A DNA stretch of 64,000 nucleotides from Chitinophagaceae bacterium (GCA_020847395.1 JADLCD010000058.1:1-64000); one strand, 5' to 3'; shown: positions 8,383 through 16,946, counted from the first letter of the stretch. A program made the numbers and translations. Notes: generated from the sequence alone by a model not told the origin.

Positions 8383-8913
8383 TTATTGCTTTACATACTG
8401 CACCTCAGCGCTTACCCTCACTTCATCGCTTACCACCACTCCGCCGGCTTCGGTTGCTGCATTCCAGTTAAGTCCAAAATCTTTGCGGTTAATTTTTGTA
8501 GAAACAGAAAAACCTGCTTTTGTTTGTCCGTAAGGATCTTTTACAACACCGCCCGCTTCAATAGAGAGTTTAACTTTCCTGGTTATACCATGCAGTGTCA
8601 GGTCGCCTTCTGCTACATATTCGTCGCCGCCTTTAGCGGTTAGTCCATTTGCTTCAAACACAAGTTCCGGGTATTTTTCGGTTTCAAAAAAATCCTGGCT
8701 CTTAAGGTGTCCGTCTCTTTGCTCATTGCCAGTAGTAATAGAATCTACCTTTGCAGTAAACTTAATTTTAGCTTTTGTAAAATCATCACCTTCTGTTTCT
8801 GCCGTTGAGGCAAATTCCTGGAAGCTGCCCGTTACATTAGTAATCATTAAGTGCCTGATTTTGAATTGTATTTCGCTGTGCGAAGGATCTATAACCCATT
8901 TAGTTGTTGCCAT
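8383..8913 (-). CDS. YceI family protein
   Basis: A 176-residue lipocalin-like beta-barrel protein of the YceI family, whose members bind isoprenoid or other lipids. The N-terminus TTKWVIDPSHSEIQFKIRHLMITNVTGSF is the family signature (SHSEIQFKIRHL), followed by GDDFTKAKIKFTAKVDSITTGNEQRDGHLKS, FFETEKYPELVF and GDLTLHGITRKV, in the usual order. There is no signal peptide, so this is the cytoplasmic version common in Bacteroidetes rather than the secreted E. coli type. A TATCTTTG -7 box lies 29 bases upstream. Ligand is unknown. Confidence 0.93.
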   Translation of the reverse strand: MATTKWVIDPSHSEIQFKIRHLMITNVTGSFQEFASTAETEGDDFTKAKIKFTAKVDSITTGNEQRDGHLKSQDFFETEKYPELVFEANGLTAKGGDEYVAEGDLTLHGITRKVKLSIEAGGVVKDPYGQTKAGFSVSTKINRKDFGLNWNAATEAGGVVVSDEVRVSAEVQYVKQ

Positions 8914-8941
8914 AATTTATATAGTTTTTAGTATTTGAATG

Positions 8942-8949
8942 CAAAGATA
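8942..8949 (-). promoter_or_regulatory. -7 promoter box of yceI-like gene
   Basis: Minus-strand TATCTTTG, an exact TAnnTTTG match, 29 bases before the start codon at 8913. Confidence 0.6.
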
Positions 8950-9108
8950 ATTAATGTTTAAACATTGAATTGTTAATTTTCTTATTTCCTCTTCCCAAAA
9001 ATATTTACCAAAAATATTTTATAATCTATTGAAAATAAATATATCCTGATTTTTTTCGTTTTAAGATTACAAAATACACTTCAGCTTTTACCAATAAAAG
9101 TATTTGAA

Positions 9109-9708
9109 ATGATCAGCAAATTGAGATTAAGCGATATTGATTTGATAACCAGTATCAAAACAAATAAAAATCTTAATAATGCAATAGCATTCATTTACCA
9201 GGAACACTTTGAATACCTGAGTTCTTTAATTACCAATAATAACGGCAGCGAACAGGATGCCCAGGATATACTGCAGGAAGTGATTGTAGATTTTATCAGG
9301 GTAGTGCAAACAGGAAAATTCAGGGAAGAATCAAGCGTGAAAACTTTTTTGCATTCAATTACAAGGAATACCTGGTTGAATGAATTGAAGAAAAGAAACA
9401 GAACAGAAAAAAGAGATAAGGTTTTTGAATTAAACCGTATGCAAAATGATAGTGGCGCTGAAACTTATGAACAGCGGGAATCGAGAAAGCAGTTATTAGA
9501 TGTATTTAAAACGCTGGGAGAAGGTTGTAAAAAAATTCTTACCCTGTTTTACTTCGATAGTTTATCAATGAAAGAAATTGTTGAACAAACGAATTACGAA
9601 AATGAACAGGTGGTGAGAAACAAAAAGCACAAATGTTTTAAAGAACTTGTATCAATGGTAAAAAATAATGTAACAATTATTGAAACGCTGAAAGCAAATA
9701 ATATATGA
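9109..9708 (+). CDS. ECF-type RNA polymerase sigma factor
   Basis: A 199-residue sigma-70 family factor with region 2 (about 25-95: IYQEHFEYLSSLI, DAQDILQEVIVDFIR, FLHSITRNTWLNELKKR) and region 4 (about 135-185: LFYFDSLSMKEIVEQTNYENEQVVRNKKHKCFKEL). It directs RNA polymerase to a stress- or envelope-responsive regulon. Its stop overlaps the start of the next gene by 4 bases (ATGA), so the two are translationally coupled; that partner looks like its anti-sigma factor. The long N-terminal leader before region 2 (about 25 residues) is somewhat unusual. Confidence 0.92.
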   Translation: MISKLRLSDIDLITSIKTNKNLNNAIAFIYQEHFEYLSSLITNNNGSEQDAQDILQEVIVDFIRVVQTGKFREESSVKTFLHSITRNTWLNELKKRNRTEKRDKVFELNRMQNDSGAETYEQRESRKQLLDVFKTLGEGCKKILTLFYFDSLSMKEIVEQTNYENEQVVRNKKHKCFKELVSMVKNNVTIIETLKANNI

Positions 9709-10475
9709 CTTACGATTTTAACACCAATATTGATTTAATAGAGAAGTATATTGACGGCTCTGTAAATGATGAAGAAAAAACAATAGTTGAAGAACTATTG
9801 AACAATAATGCTGATTTACAGGAAGAATATGAATATATGAGAATGGCTGTAGAATCAGTAAAAATTGCTGCTTTGCATAAGCAGGTAGGTAATATTGCAG
9901 AAGCGTATAAAGAAGGTAAAAACAATACCACCGTTACAAACAGTAAACCAGCTAAAGTACGCAGCATGGGCTTTTATGCTATGCGTGCAGCAGCAGCAAT
10001 AGTGGTTGTATCAGCATCATATATAGCTATACAATATGCAACTATAACTCCTGATAAATTATATGCCTCAGCTTTTGAAGATTATAACCCCTCCATTACA
10101 AGAGGTGTATCTAAAGGAACGGATATAGAACAATTATATAAAATGGGCAATTGGGATGGCGTATTATCTGCCGTTTCGAATGAAAGCCTGCCAAAAGAAA
10201 AATTTCTTGCCGGGGTATCAGCATTACAGCTCAACAAAGCTGATGTGGCTGCTGATTATTTTAACCAGGTAATTGAAACAAATAAAACCCTCAGCGAAAA
10301 ACCATATACACAGGAAAGTGAATTTTATCTTGCCCTTGCACTTATAAGGCTGCAAAACTATGATGCTGCAAAAAAGCTGGTCAATACAATAAAAGCAAAT
10401 CCTGAGCATGCTTATTATAACCAGGCAAAAAAAATAAGCACATTTAAAACAACCTTACTTTCTTTTAAAAAATAA
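9705..10475 (+). CDS. anti-sigma-like membrane protein with TPR-like C-terminus
   Basis: A 256-residue protein. The N-terminal 60 residues (LIEKYIDGSVNDEEKTIVEELLNNNADLQEEYEYM) match the short helical anti-sigma-like region seen in Bacteroidetes ECF partners. One membrane segment follows at about 89-108 (FYAMRAAAAIVVVSASYIAI). The extracytoplasmic part (about 115-250) has helical pairs such as AGVSALQLNKADVAADYFNQVIE and EFYLALALIRLQNYDAAKKLVNTI that resemble tetratricopeptide repeats. It overlaps the sigma gene by 4 bases. I infer it holds the sigma factor inactive; no zinc-binding HxxxCxxC motif is present. Confidence 0.75.
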   Translation: MTYDFNTNIDLIEKYIDGSVNDEEKTIVEELLNNNADLQEEYEYMRMAVESVKIAALHKQVGNIAEAYKEGKNNTTVTNSKPAKVRSMGFYAMRAAAAIVVVSASYIAIQYATITPDKLYASAFEDYNPSITRGVSKGTDIEQLYKMGNWDGVLSAVSNESLPKEKFLAGVSALQLNKADVAADYFNQVIETNKTLSEKPYTQESEFYLALALIRLQNYDAAKKLVNTIKANPEHAYYNQAKKISTFKTTLLSFKK

Positions 10476-10491
10476 TATTATCACATAAAAC

Positions 10492-10523
10492 AGGAAACCC
10501 CGAAATACAATTCGGGGTTTCCT
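10492..10523. terminator. bidirectional terminator between anti-sigma-like gene and htpG
   Basis: AGGAAACCCCGAA (10492-10504) and TTCGGGGTTTCCT (10511-10523) are perfect 13-bp arms with a 6-base loop, flanked by A- and T-rich ends. It lies between two convergent genes and can serve both. Confidence 0.9.
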
Positions 10524-10542
10524 ATTTTATAAAAATGGTTTT

Positions 10543-12393
10543 TTAGTTCTCTACAATAATCTTTCCTTTCTTTTCTCCGCCTATCAGTTCAACACTGCGG
10601 TTAATAAATTCAGTAAGGTTATTACCCTTTAGCAAACCCTGCGACAGCAGTGCCAGGTCTGCAAGATTATGTACCAGCTTTTCCTTTTTACTGCTATCAG
10701 TTTCAGCTAATATGTTCTGGTAAATAGGGTGATTACCATTAACTGTAAGCGATACTTCATCAGGCATGTTTGCATAAAAGCTGCCCATAGGGCCACTTAC
10801 TGATGCCATATCTTTCATACGCCTTATAAATTCAGGCCTTGTTGCCACAACAGGCGGAGCATCGGCACTAAGCCCTTTTACTTCTACCGTCATATTCACC
10901 TCAGGCATTTTAATATCAAACAGGTTTTTCAATGCTTCCGCTTCTTCCTTATTCAATATTGATTCACCGCCTTCCTGTTTATCAATAAGATTGTCTGTAA
11001 TATCCGCATCAACGCGGGTAAAAATTACATTATCTAATTTATGTTCTACCTGGTTAATAAATGCGGAATCAACAATAGTTTCCATCTTCACAACAATATA
11101 TCCCTTAGCTTTTGCCTGTTGTATATAGGCATCCTGCTGTACCGGGTTAGTGGTGTATAAAATAACCAGTTTTCCGTCTTTGTTTTTCTGTAATGTTTCA
11201 GCAGCCAGCCTGTACTCTTCAAGCGTATAAAATTTACCGCCGTCAACATCTTCAAACAGGTTAAACTTGTTTGCTTTCTCAAAAAACTTATCGTCTGTCA
11301 TCATTCCATACTTCACAAACAACCCAATGCTCTCCCACTTTTCTTCAAATTCCTTTCGCTCTTTATTAAATATCTCTTCAAGTTTATCTGCTACTTTCTT
11401 TGTAATGTAATTATTGATTTTTTTAACATTGGGATCGCCCTGCAAATAACTGCGGCTTACATTTAGCGGAATATCAGGAGAATCAATTACGCCCTGCAGC
11501 AACATCAAAAATTCCGGTACAATATCTTTCACCTCGTCTGTAACAAATACCTGGTTGCTGTACAATTGAATTTTGTCTTTTTGTATTTCGTAGCTCTGCT
11601 TTATTTTAGGGAAATATAAAATACCGGTAAGGTTAAATGGATAATCTACATTTAAATGAATCCAAAAGAGCGGTGTTTCATTATAGGGATATAGTTCTTT
11701 GTAAAAATTCTGGTAATCTTCTGCTGTAAGTTCAGCAGGTTTTTTAGTCCATGCCGGGTTTGTATTATTAATTTGTTTATCCTCAAAAAAGATAGGAACC
11801 GGTAAAAACTTACAGAATTTTTCAAGTATCTGCCTTATTCTATGGGCTTCTAAAAATTCTTTGCTTTCTTCATTAATATGGAGAATAATATCGGTGCCTC
11901 TCTCCTTTTTATCCACTTCTTCCAGCGTAAATGCCGGGCTGCCATCACATTCCCATTTTACCGCCGGAGCATCAGGCTTATAAGATTTGGTTACTACCTC
12001 CACTTTATCACTCACCATAAAAGCAGAATAAAAACCAAGCCCAAAGTGACCTATTATATTTGCATCATTCTGCCCTTTATATTTCTGAAGAAATTCCTCC
12101 GCGCCGCTAAATGCCACCTGGTTAAGGAATTTATCCACCTCTTCGGCTGTCATACCAATGCCATTATCTGAAATAGTGAGCGTTTTTGCTTCAGGATCAA
12201 GCTTTACGCCTATTTTCAGGTCGCCCAACTCACCTTTTGCTTCGCCAATAGAAGACAAGGTTTTCAATTTTTGGGTAGCATCTACTGCATTACTCACCAA
12301 TTCCCTTAAAAAAATATCATGTTCACTGTAAAGAAACTTTTTAATTATGGGAAATATGTTTTCCGTTTGTACCCGTATATTGCCTTTTTGCAT
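10543..12393 (-). CDS. htpG: chaperone HtpG (Hsp90)
   Basis: Cytoplasmic Hsp90 of 616 residues, the usual bacterial length. The N-terminal GHKL ATPase domain has FLRELVSNAVDATQKL (catalytic Glu and Mg-binding Asn), ISDNGIGMT and GHFGLGFYSAFMV. The middle domain contains GILYFPK and SRSYLQGDPNVKKI (with the conserved Arg for gamma-phosphate). The C-terminal dimerisation domain ends in KKGKIIVEN and lacks the eukaryotic MEEVD. ATG directly precedes QKGNIRVQTENIFPIIK, the usual start. It is a lone gene between a bidirectional terminator and a repeat-rich gap. Confidence 0.97.
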   Translation of the reverse strand: MQKGNIRVQTENIFPIIKKFLYSEHDIFLRELVSNAVDATQKLKTLSSIGEAKGELGDLKIGVKLDPEAKTLTISDNGIGMTAEEVDKFLNQVAFSGAEEFLQKYKGQNDANIIGHFGLGFYSAFMVSDKVEVVTKSYKPDAPAVKWECDGSPAFTLEEVDKKERGTDIILHINEESKEFLEAHRIRQILEKFCKFLPVPIFFEDKQINNTNPAWTKKPAELTAEDYQNFYKELYPYNETPLFWIHLNVDYPFNLTGILYFPKIKQSYEIQKDKIQLYSNQVFVTDEVKDIVPEFLMLLQGVIDSPDIPLNVSRSYLQGDPNVKKINNYITKKVADKLEEIFNKERKEFEEKWESIGLFVKYGMMTDDKFFEKANKFNLFEDVDGGKFYTLEEYRLAAETLQKNKDGKLVILYTTNPVQQDAYIQQAKAKGYIVVKMETIVDSAFINQVEHKLDNVIFTRVDADITDNLIDKQEGGESILNKEEAEALKNLFDIKMPEVNMTVEVKGLSADAPPVVATRPEFIRRMKDMASVSGPMGSFYANMPDEVSLTVNGNHPIYQNILAETDSSKKEKLVHNLADLALLSQGLLKGNNLTEFINRSVELIGGEKKGKIIVEN

Positions 12394-12478
12394 AGTATAG
12401 TAATTAATTATGTATGGTGCTGGTTGACAAATAAAATGCCATTTGATAGATTACTGACAGGATGGCAATGGACGGTGT

Positions 12479-12506
12479 GTAGAGACAAGGCATGCCTTGT
12501 CTCTAC
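12479..12506. repeat. perfect 28-bp palindrome, GTAGAGAC family
   Basis: GTAGAGACAAGG/CATG/CCTTGTCTCTAC is a perfect hairpin, followed by a partial second copy (CATGCCTTGTCTGTAC). A relative at 14460-14485 keeps the ends but has different inner pairs. The rest of the 240-base gap before rpsF has only a pyrimidine-rich CCCTACACC stretch and the rpsF promoter. Confidence 0.85.
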
Positions 12507-12578
12507 GACGCATGCCTTGTCTGTACCGTTATAAACCCTATGCCTTACACCCTACACCTTAAAACAAATTCAGCAGAT

Positions 12579-12600
12579 ATACCAAAAAAACCTACCTTTG
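12579..12600 (+). promoter_or_regulatory. promoter of rpsF-rpsR-rplI
   Basis: TACCTTTG at 12593-12600 matches TAnnTTTG exactly, 34 bases before the rpsF start. A weak TTC at 12579, about 12-14 bases further upstream, is a poor -33 candidate. Confidence 0.6.
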
Positions 12601-12634
12601 CACCCCATTATTTAAAAACCAAAAATTCAGGGTA

Positions 12635-12991
12635 ATGAACAATTATGAATTGATGGTGATTTTTACCCCTATTCTGAGCGAAGAAGAATTTAAAGCAGCT
12701 CAGAAAAAATACACTGATCTTGTTGCCGAAGTTGGCGGTGAGATCGTGCATTCTAACCCCTGGGGGTTAAAATCACTGGCGTATCCCATCCAGAAAAAAA
12801 CCACAGGTATTTACTGGGTGATGGAATTTACTGCGCCATCCAGCTTCAATGAATCTTTGAAGATTCAACTGCTACGTGACGAGCAGGTTTTACGTCACAT
12901 GGTAACGAAACTCGATAAATACGCCGTCGTGTACAATGCCAGAAAGAAAAGTGGTGTAAATTATAAAACCGAAAAAGCGCTGGCTGAATAG
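12635..12991 (+). CDS. rpsF: 30S ribosomal protein bS6
   Basis: Small-subunit protein S6, 118 residues, which pairs with S18 on the platform of the 30S subunit. The start [21 protein letters not shown], the segment [22 protein letters not shown] and [14 protein letters not shown] are the family's conserved parts. A short C-terminal extension ([16 protein letters not shown]) follows the core. rpsR starts two bases after it. Confidence 0.96.
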   Translation: MNNYELMVIFTPILSEEEFKAAQKKYTDLVAEVGGEIVHSNPWGLKSLAYPIQKKTTGIYWVMEFTAPSSFNESLKIQLLRDEQVLRHMVTKLDKYAVVYNARKKSGVNYKTEKALAE

Positions 12992-12992
12992 T

Positions 12993-13259
12993 ATGGCAAA
13001 AGCTAATGAAATAAAATATCTTACGGCTATCAAAACTGAGAAGCCCAAGAAAAAGTTCTGCCGCTTTAAGAAATACGGCATCAAGTACATCGATTACAAG
13101 GATATTGAGTTTTTAAAGAAGTTTCTGAATGAGCAGGGTAAAATGTTGCCCCGCCGCATTACCGGAAATTCGCTCAAATACCAGCGTAAAGTGTCTGATG
13201 CAATAAAAAAAGCCAGGCAAATGGCTTTATTACCTTACGTAACTGATCTTTTAAAGTAG
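12993..13259 (+). CDS. rpsR: 30S ribosomal protein bS18
   Basis: Ribosomal protein S18, 88 residues. [65 protein letters not shown] is a full match in pattern (RRxTG, QRKVxxAIKRAR). It binds 16S rRNA beside S6. In many bacteria ssb lies between rpsF and rpsR; here the genes are directly adjacent. Only one Cys remains, so it is the zinc-independent form. Confidence 0.97.
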   Translation: MAKANEIKYLTAIKTEKPKKKFCRFKKYGIKYIDYKDIEFLKKFLNEQGKMLPRRITGNSLKYQRKVSDAIKKARQMALLPYVTDLLK

Positions 13260-13263
13260 GAGG
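13258..13263 (+). promoter_or_regulatory. unusually strong Shine-Dalgarno of rplI
   Basis: AGGAGG overlaps the rpsR stop codon and sits 5 bases before the rplI ATG. Most genes in this window have no such sequence, so it stands out as an efficient initiation site for L9. Confidence 0.7.
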
Positions 13264-13268
13264 CAATC

Positions 13269-13715
13269 ATGGAAGTAATCTTAATACAAGACGTAGATAA
13301 CCTGGGCTCTGCCAACGAAAAAGTAAAGGTAAAGAGCGGTTACGCACGTAATTATCTTATTCCCCAGAAATACGCTATTGAAGCTTCTCCTTCTAATTTA
13401 AAACAATTGGAAGAAAAGCTGAAACAGCTTAAAAAGAAAGAAGAAAAATTACTGGCTGAAATTAACCAGGTAATAAACAAACTGAACGAAGGTCCTTTAA
13501 AAATTGGCGCTAAAACCGGTACTTCAGGCAAAATTTTCGGTAGCATTACTACTGTACAACTTGCCCGTGCCATCCGCGACCAGAAAGGATACGAAATAGA
13601 CCGCCGCAGAATTCATATTCTTGACGAGGTTAAAGAACTCGGCACGCACAAGGCTAAAGTAGATTTTGGTAACGGAAACGAAACCGAACTCAGCTTTGAA
13701 GTAGTGGCTGAATAA
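13269..13715 (+). CDS. rplI: 50S ribosomal protein bL9
   Basis: L9, 148 residues: N-terminal 23S-binding domain (MEVILIQDVDNLGSANEKVKVKSGYARNYLIPQKYA), a long connecting helix (about 40-75, Lys/Glu-rich) and a C-terminal domain with FGSITTVQLARAI. It is the last gene of the rpsF-rpsR-rplI operon, followed 18 bases later by a terminator. Confidence 0.97.
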   Translation: MEVILIQDVDNLGSANEKVKVKSGYARNYLIPQKYAIEASPSNLKQLEEKLKQLKKKEEKLLAEINQVINKLNEGPLKIGAKTGTSGKIFGSITTVQLARAIRDQKGYEIDRRRIHILDEVKELGTHKAKVDFGNGNETELSFEVVAE

Positions 13716-13732
13716 TATTACAAACTATATGC

Positions 13733-13763
13733 AAAGAGTAAAACTATCGTAGTTTTACTCTTT
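13733..13763 (+). terminator. terminator of the rpsF operon
   Basis: AAAGAGTAAAACTA (13733-13746) and TAGTTTTACTCTTT (13750-13763) are perfect 14-bp arms with a 3-base loop, followed by a T-rich tail. Confidence 0.88.
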
Positions 13764-13981
13764 TGTTTTATATGGGTTTTTACTCATCCCTTCTTTCCGT
13801 TTGTAATAAATATGGTATTTTTTATGGTAATACTAAGGAAAGCATTATCTTCACAATTAAGTAATGCCCATTAGTTCTATTCTGGCTGGTATTTACGGCT
13901 ATTTCTCCGGGTTCTCAGATCATTGTAGCAACTATGTTTTCATTACCATTTTTAATTTTTATTATTTAAAATTTTGTTACA

Positions 13982-14377
13982 ATGAACCTGTATGTAGGAA
14001 ATCTCTCCTGGACTATGACAGAAGACGATTTAAGAACTTTATTTGAACAGTATGGTACTGTTTCCTCTATTAAGATTGTTAAAGACCGCGAAACCGGAAG
14101 AAGCAAGGGATTCGGTTTTGTAGAAATGGAAAACGACACTGAAGCTCAGAATGCGCTCAGCAGCCTTTATGACAAAGAAATACAAGGCAGAAAGATCGTA
14201 ATCAACGAAGCCCAGGAAAGACCAGCTAAACCAAGCGGTGGCGGTGGTTTTAAGAAAAGAGGCTTTGGTGGCGGCGGTGGCGGCTACAACAAAGGCGGTG
14301 GCGGTGGTTACCGTGATCGCGACCGCGGTGGAGACCGTGGCGGTTATAACAAAAGAGATTATAACAACGACTATTAA
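13982..14377 (+). CDS. RRM-type RNA-binding protein with Gly-rich tail
   Basis: A 131-residue RNA-binding protein like those of cyanobacteria and Bacteroidetes. The single RRM (about 1-80) has RNP2 NLYVGNLSW and RNP1 SKGFGFVEM. The tail (about 85-131) is made of GGGG, KRGF, GGYNKGG and RDRDRGGDRGG runs, an RGG-like low-complexity region that can add nonspecific RNA binding or phase separation. ATG is right before NLYVGNLSW. The 5' gap from the previous terminator is over 200 bases without a gene, so the mRNA may have a long leader as cold-shock RNA-binding genes often do; this is inferred. Confidence 0.92.
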   Translation: MNLYVGNLSWTMTEDDLRTLFEQYGTVSSIKIVKDRETGRSKGFGFVEMENDTEAQNALSSLYDKEIQGRKIVINEAQERPAKPSGGGGFKKRGFGGGGGGYNKGGGGGYRDRDRGGDRGGYNKRDYNNDY

Positions 14378-14402
14378 GTAATAATACTTTCAACCTTTTT
14401 TA

Positions 14403-14426
14403 AAATCCCGAAGCAATTCGGGATTT
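14403..14426 (+). terminator. terminator of the RRM gene
   Basis: AAATCCCGAA and TTCGGGATTT are 10-bp arms with a 4-base loop, followed by TTTTATTTT. It lies 25 bases past the stop codon. Confidence 0.88.
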
Positions 14427-14459
14427 TTTATTTTCTATAAAGGGGTGGAAGGTGTTACT

Positions 14460-14485
14460 GTAGAGACGGGCATGCCCGTCTCTAC
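14460..14485. repeat. perfect 26-bp palindrome, GTAGAGAC family
   Basis: GTAGAGACGGG/CATG/CCCGTCTCTAC. Compared with 12479-12506, the outer GTAGAGAC/GTCTCTAC and inner CATG are kept while AAGG/CCTT becomes GGG/CCC, so pairing is preserved. Confidence 0.85.
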
Positions 14486-14497
14486 GACCGACCACCC

Positions 14498-14552
14498 TAT
14501 ACCTTCTATCCTACACCTTCTGTCTTCTACCCCACACCCTATACCTTTTCCC
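14498..14552. repeat. pyrimidine-rich CCTTCTACC-type degenerate repeat
   Basis: A stretch built from variants of ACCTTCTATCC, ACACCTTCTG and CCTATACC. Related stretches lie at 12533-12562 and 36303-36357, and on the opposite strand inside murF-alr at 27770-27832. Confidence 0.6.
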
Positions 14553-14629
14553 TTGTCTCATTAACTATGAATTTGTATATTACCAATCCCCATGCCCCGG
14601 AAAATTCATTTTTCATAAAAGCAATAGGA

Positions 14630-16006
14630 ATGATTACAGTAATTATACCTGCATTAAATGAAGCAAAAACTATTGGGCAAATTATCAGCTTCTGTAAAAA
14701 GAATGCATTGGTTACAGAAATAATAGTAGTTGATGATAACTCGGAAGACAATACTGTTGAAGTGGCTTTACGCAGCGGGGCAAAAGTAGTACACAGCAGC
14801 ATCAGGGGCAAGGGTATTTCAATGAAGGATGGTATTCAAAATGCGGAGAATGATATTTTAATTTTTCTTGATGGAGATATAGACCCTTATCCTGAAAAAA
14901 CGATTGAGCTGTTAACCGAACCTATTATTAATAATGAAGCAGATTTTGTAAAAGCGAGTTTTGCCAGGAATGCCGGCAGGGTAACCGAGCTGGTAGCCAA
15001 GCCACTTCTTAACATATATTACCCCGGACTGGCAAACTTTTCGCAACCACTAAGCGGCATGATAGCGGGTAAAAAACAATTTTTCAACAGGATTAATTTT
15101 ATTAATGATTATGGCGTGGATATAGGTATACTAATTGATATGTATTTAATGAAAGCCCGTATTAAAGAGGTTAACATTGGGTATATAGAAAATAATAGCA
15201 AACCATGGGAAGGTTTGGGAAAAATGAGTAAAGAAGTATCGCGGGCTATTATTACAAAAGCACAGGGAATAAGTAAAGATGACGCTCCTGCAGATGATAT
15301 TTCTACCATAGAAGCGATACAAAGGGAGTTGCATAACACGCTGAAAGAAAATCTTTCAGATTATAATAAGATGCTAATTTTTGACCTTGACAATACCATT
15401 TTCAAGGGAAAATTTATTGACACCTGTGCCCTGGCATTTGGTTTTGTTCGGGAACTTGAAGACTTGAGATTTAACGAAAAAGATCCTATCATACTTACCA
15501 AAAGAATCGGGCTGCTATTAAAAGGAAAAACTATTGATGATCTTTTACATATTGCTGCCGGTATTGATATAGTAGATGATATTCGCGAAGTGATTGCAGC
15601 ACTGAAAGAAAGAAAATACCGGGTTGGCATAATAAGCCATAGCTACGCACTGATAGCAAATTATGTTAAACAAAATATTGGTGCTGATTTTGTATATGCT
15701 AATCAACTGGAATTTTTTGAAGGCAAAGCTACAGGAGAAGTAAATTTACCATCCTATTTCTTTGCCTCACCGGACAGTATGTGCGGGCATGCATTTTGTA
15801 AAAGTAATGCACTGCAATACGCCTGCGATAAATTCAACGTGCCATTAAAAAATTGTATTGCAGTGGGCGATGATAAAGACGACAGGTGTATTGTAACACA
15901 TGCCGGAAAAGGTGTAGCCTTTTGCAGCACTGATGAACTACTTGAAAAAGTTTCATTTGCATCAATAAAAGAAAAAACATTTTACCCGTTGCTGAAAATA
16001 GCCTGA
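14630..16006 (+). CDS. glycosyltransferase (GT-A) fused to HAD phosphatase
   Basis: A two-domain fusion of 458 residues. The N-terminal half is a GT-A glycosyltransferase with VIIPALNEAKTIG, VVDDNSEDNT, GKGISMKDGIQ and the metal-binding DGD of IFLDGDIDPYPE, a pattern like glucosyl-3-phosphoglycerate synthases. The C-terminal half (from about residue 245) is a HAD/SerB-like phosphatase: nucleophile motif MLIFDLDNTIFKG, motif II in GIISHSY, and GDDKDDR as motif IV. A transferase making a sugar phosphoester plus the phosphatase that removes the phosphate is the logic of glucosylglycerate synthesis; I infer that, not prove it. An upstream in-frame ATG at 14567 exists, but ATG 14630 fits the first beta strand. 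A universal stress protein follows by 45 bases. Confidence 0.8.
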   Translation: MITVIIPALNEAKTIGQIISFCKKNALVTEIIVVDDNSEDNTVEVALRSGAKVVHSSIRGKGISMKDGIQNAENDILIFLDGDIDPYPEKTIELLTEPIINNEADFVKASFARNAGRVTELVAKPLLNIYYPGLANFSQPLSGMIAGKKQFFNRINFINDYGVDIGILIDMYLMKARIKEVNIGYIENNSKPWEGLGKMSKEVSRAIITKAQGISKDDAPADDISTIEAIQRELHNTLKENLSDYNKMLIFDLDNTIFKGKFIDTCALAFGFVRELEDLRFNEKDPIILTKRIGLLLKGKTIDDLLHIAAGIDIVDDIREVIAALKERKYRVGIISHSYALIANYVKQNIGADFVYANQLEFFEGKATGEVNLPSYFFASPDSMCGHAFCKSNALQYACDKFNVPLKNCIAVGDDKDDRCIVTHAGKGVAFCSTDELLEKVSFASIKEKTFYPLLKIA

Positions 16007-16051
16007 CAAACACTTAAGGCATCTTTTTAATAACCAATAAACCAAAATGCT

Positions 16052-16897
16052 ATGCAAAACAATTTTTACAATATTCTTGTACCCGTAGACTTTACCGTAA
16101 AAAACAAATGGGCTATTACAAAAGCTATAGAGTTAGCCAATAGCTTTAACTGTAATATTCACCTGGTGCATGTAGTGTTTAAGCCTGTTTTTCCTTTAAT
16201 AAATATTGATGCAAGTAATTTTACACCTTACGCGTCTCATATTAATATGCAAACCTGCCGTGAAAAATTAGCAGAGCTAAAAGCGGTGTATAAAAAACAA
16301 ATGGTGGGAGAAGGTGATATTGAAATCAGTCTTTTGCAGGGACATCCGCAAAAACAATTAAAAAAATATATTGAAACCTATAAAATGGATTTAGTAGTGA
16401 TGGGCCTGGCAAAATTCAATTTGCTTGATAGAATAATTTCATCTATCTCTATAAGCCTGCTTGCAAAAAAAGTAAGCATTCCAATACTTGCTATAAGGTC
16501 AAGCGGGTTGGTTAGTCATTTTAAAAAAATTGTATTGCCACTGCATGATGATATTCCGGTTGAACGCGTGAAATTAGCAACCATGCTTGCGCGTTCTTTT
16601 AAATCTACTGTTTATCTTGTTTCATTAAGAAGTAACAGTAATGAGAAAAATGTTTTAGACAAAACATTAGAGCTTGTGCAAAGTGTGTCTACCATACCGG
16701 TGCAATGTTTTTTGTTAGAAGGTCAGAACCTTGCAAAAAGCACACTTGATTTTTCAAGGCGCATTAATGCTGATTTAATACTCGGGCAATCAAAAAAAGA
16801 ATTTAGATTGCCGGGATTATGGAACAGGATAACCAACCGCATAATGGCTTATGCGTCAAAAATACCGGTACTTACTTTTGATAAATCAACAGAATAA
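16052..16897 (+). CDS. tandem-domain universal stress protein
   Basis: A 281-residue protein with two UspA-like domains (about 1-145 and 150-280). The first starts NILVPVDFTVKNKWAITKAIELAN and contains DLVVMGLAKFNLLDRI and VSIPILAIRS; the second starts KIVLPLHDDIPVERVKLATMLARSF and ends near IPVLTF. The nucleotide-binding glycine pattern G-2x-G-9x-G(S/T) is not well preserved, so ATP binding is doubtful. It lies 45 bases downstream of the glycosyltransferase-phosphatase gene, with no terminator visible, so a shared transcript and stress role are plausible. Confidence 0.88.
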   Translation: MQNNFYNILVPVDFTVKNKWAITKAIELANSFNCNIHLVHVVFKPVFPLINIDASNFTPYASHINMQTCREKLAELKAVYKKQMVGEGDIEISLLQGHPQKQLKKYIETYKMDLVVMGLAKFNLLDRIISSISISLLAKKVSIPILAIRSSGLVSHFKKIVLPLHDDIPVERVKLATMLARSFKSTVYLVSLRSNSNEKNVLDKTLELVQSVSTIPVQCFLLEGQNLAKSTLDFSRRINADLILGQSKKEFRLPGLWNRITNRIMAYASKIPVLTFDKSTE

Positions 16898-16905
16898 AAT
16901 GCAAC

Positions 16906-16936
16906 GCCTTCACAGGCTTTCAAAACCTGCGAAGGC
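16906..16936. terminator. weak hairpin between convergent genes
   Basis: GCCTTCACAGG and CCTGCGAAGGC form an 11-bp stem with one mismatch. No T run follows, so termination is only possible. Confidence 0.4.
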
Positions 16937-16946
16937 TGCTATAGCT

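Noticed and set aside
13864-14046. 60-codon frame overlapping the start of the RRM gene
   Set aside because: Out of frame with the conserved RNP2 motif and no homology-like features; treated as leader DNA.
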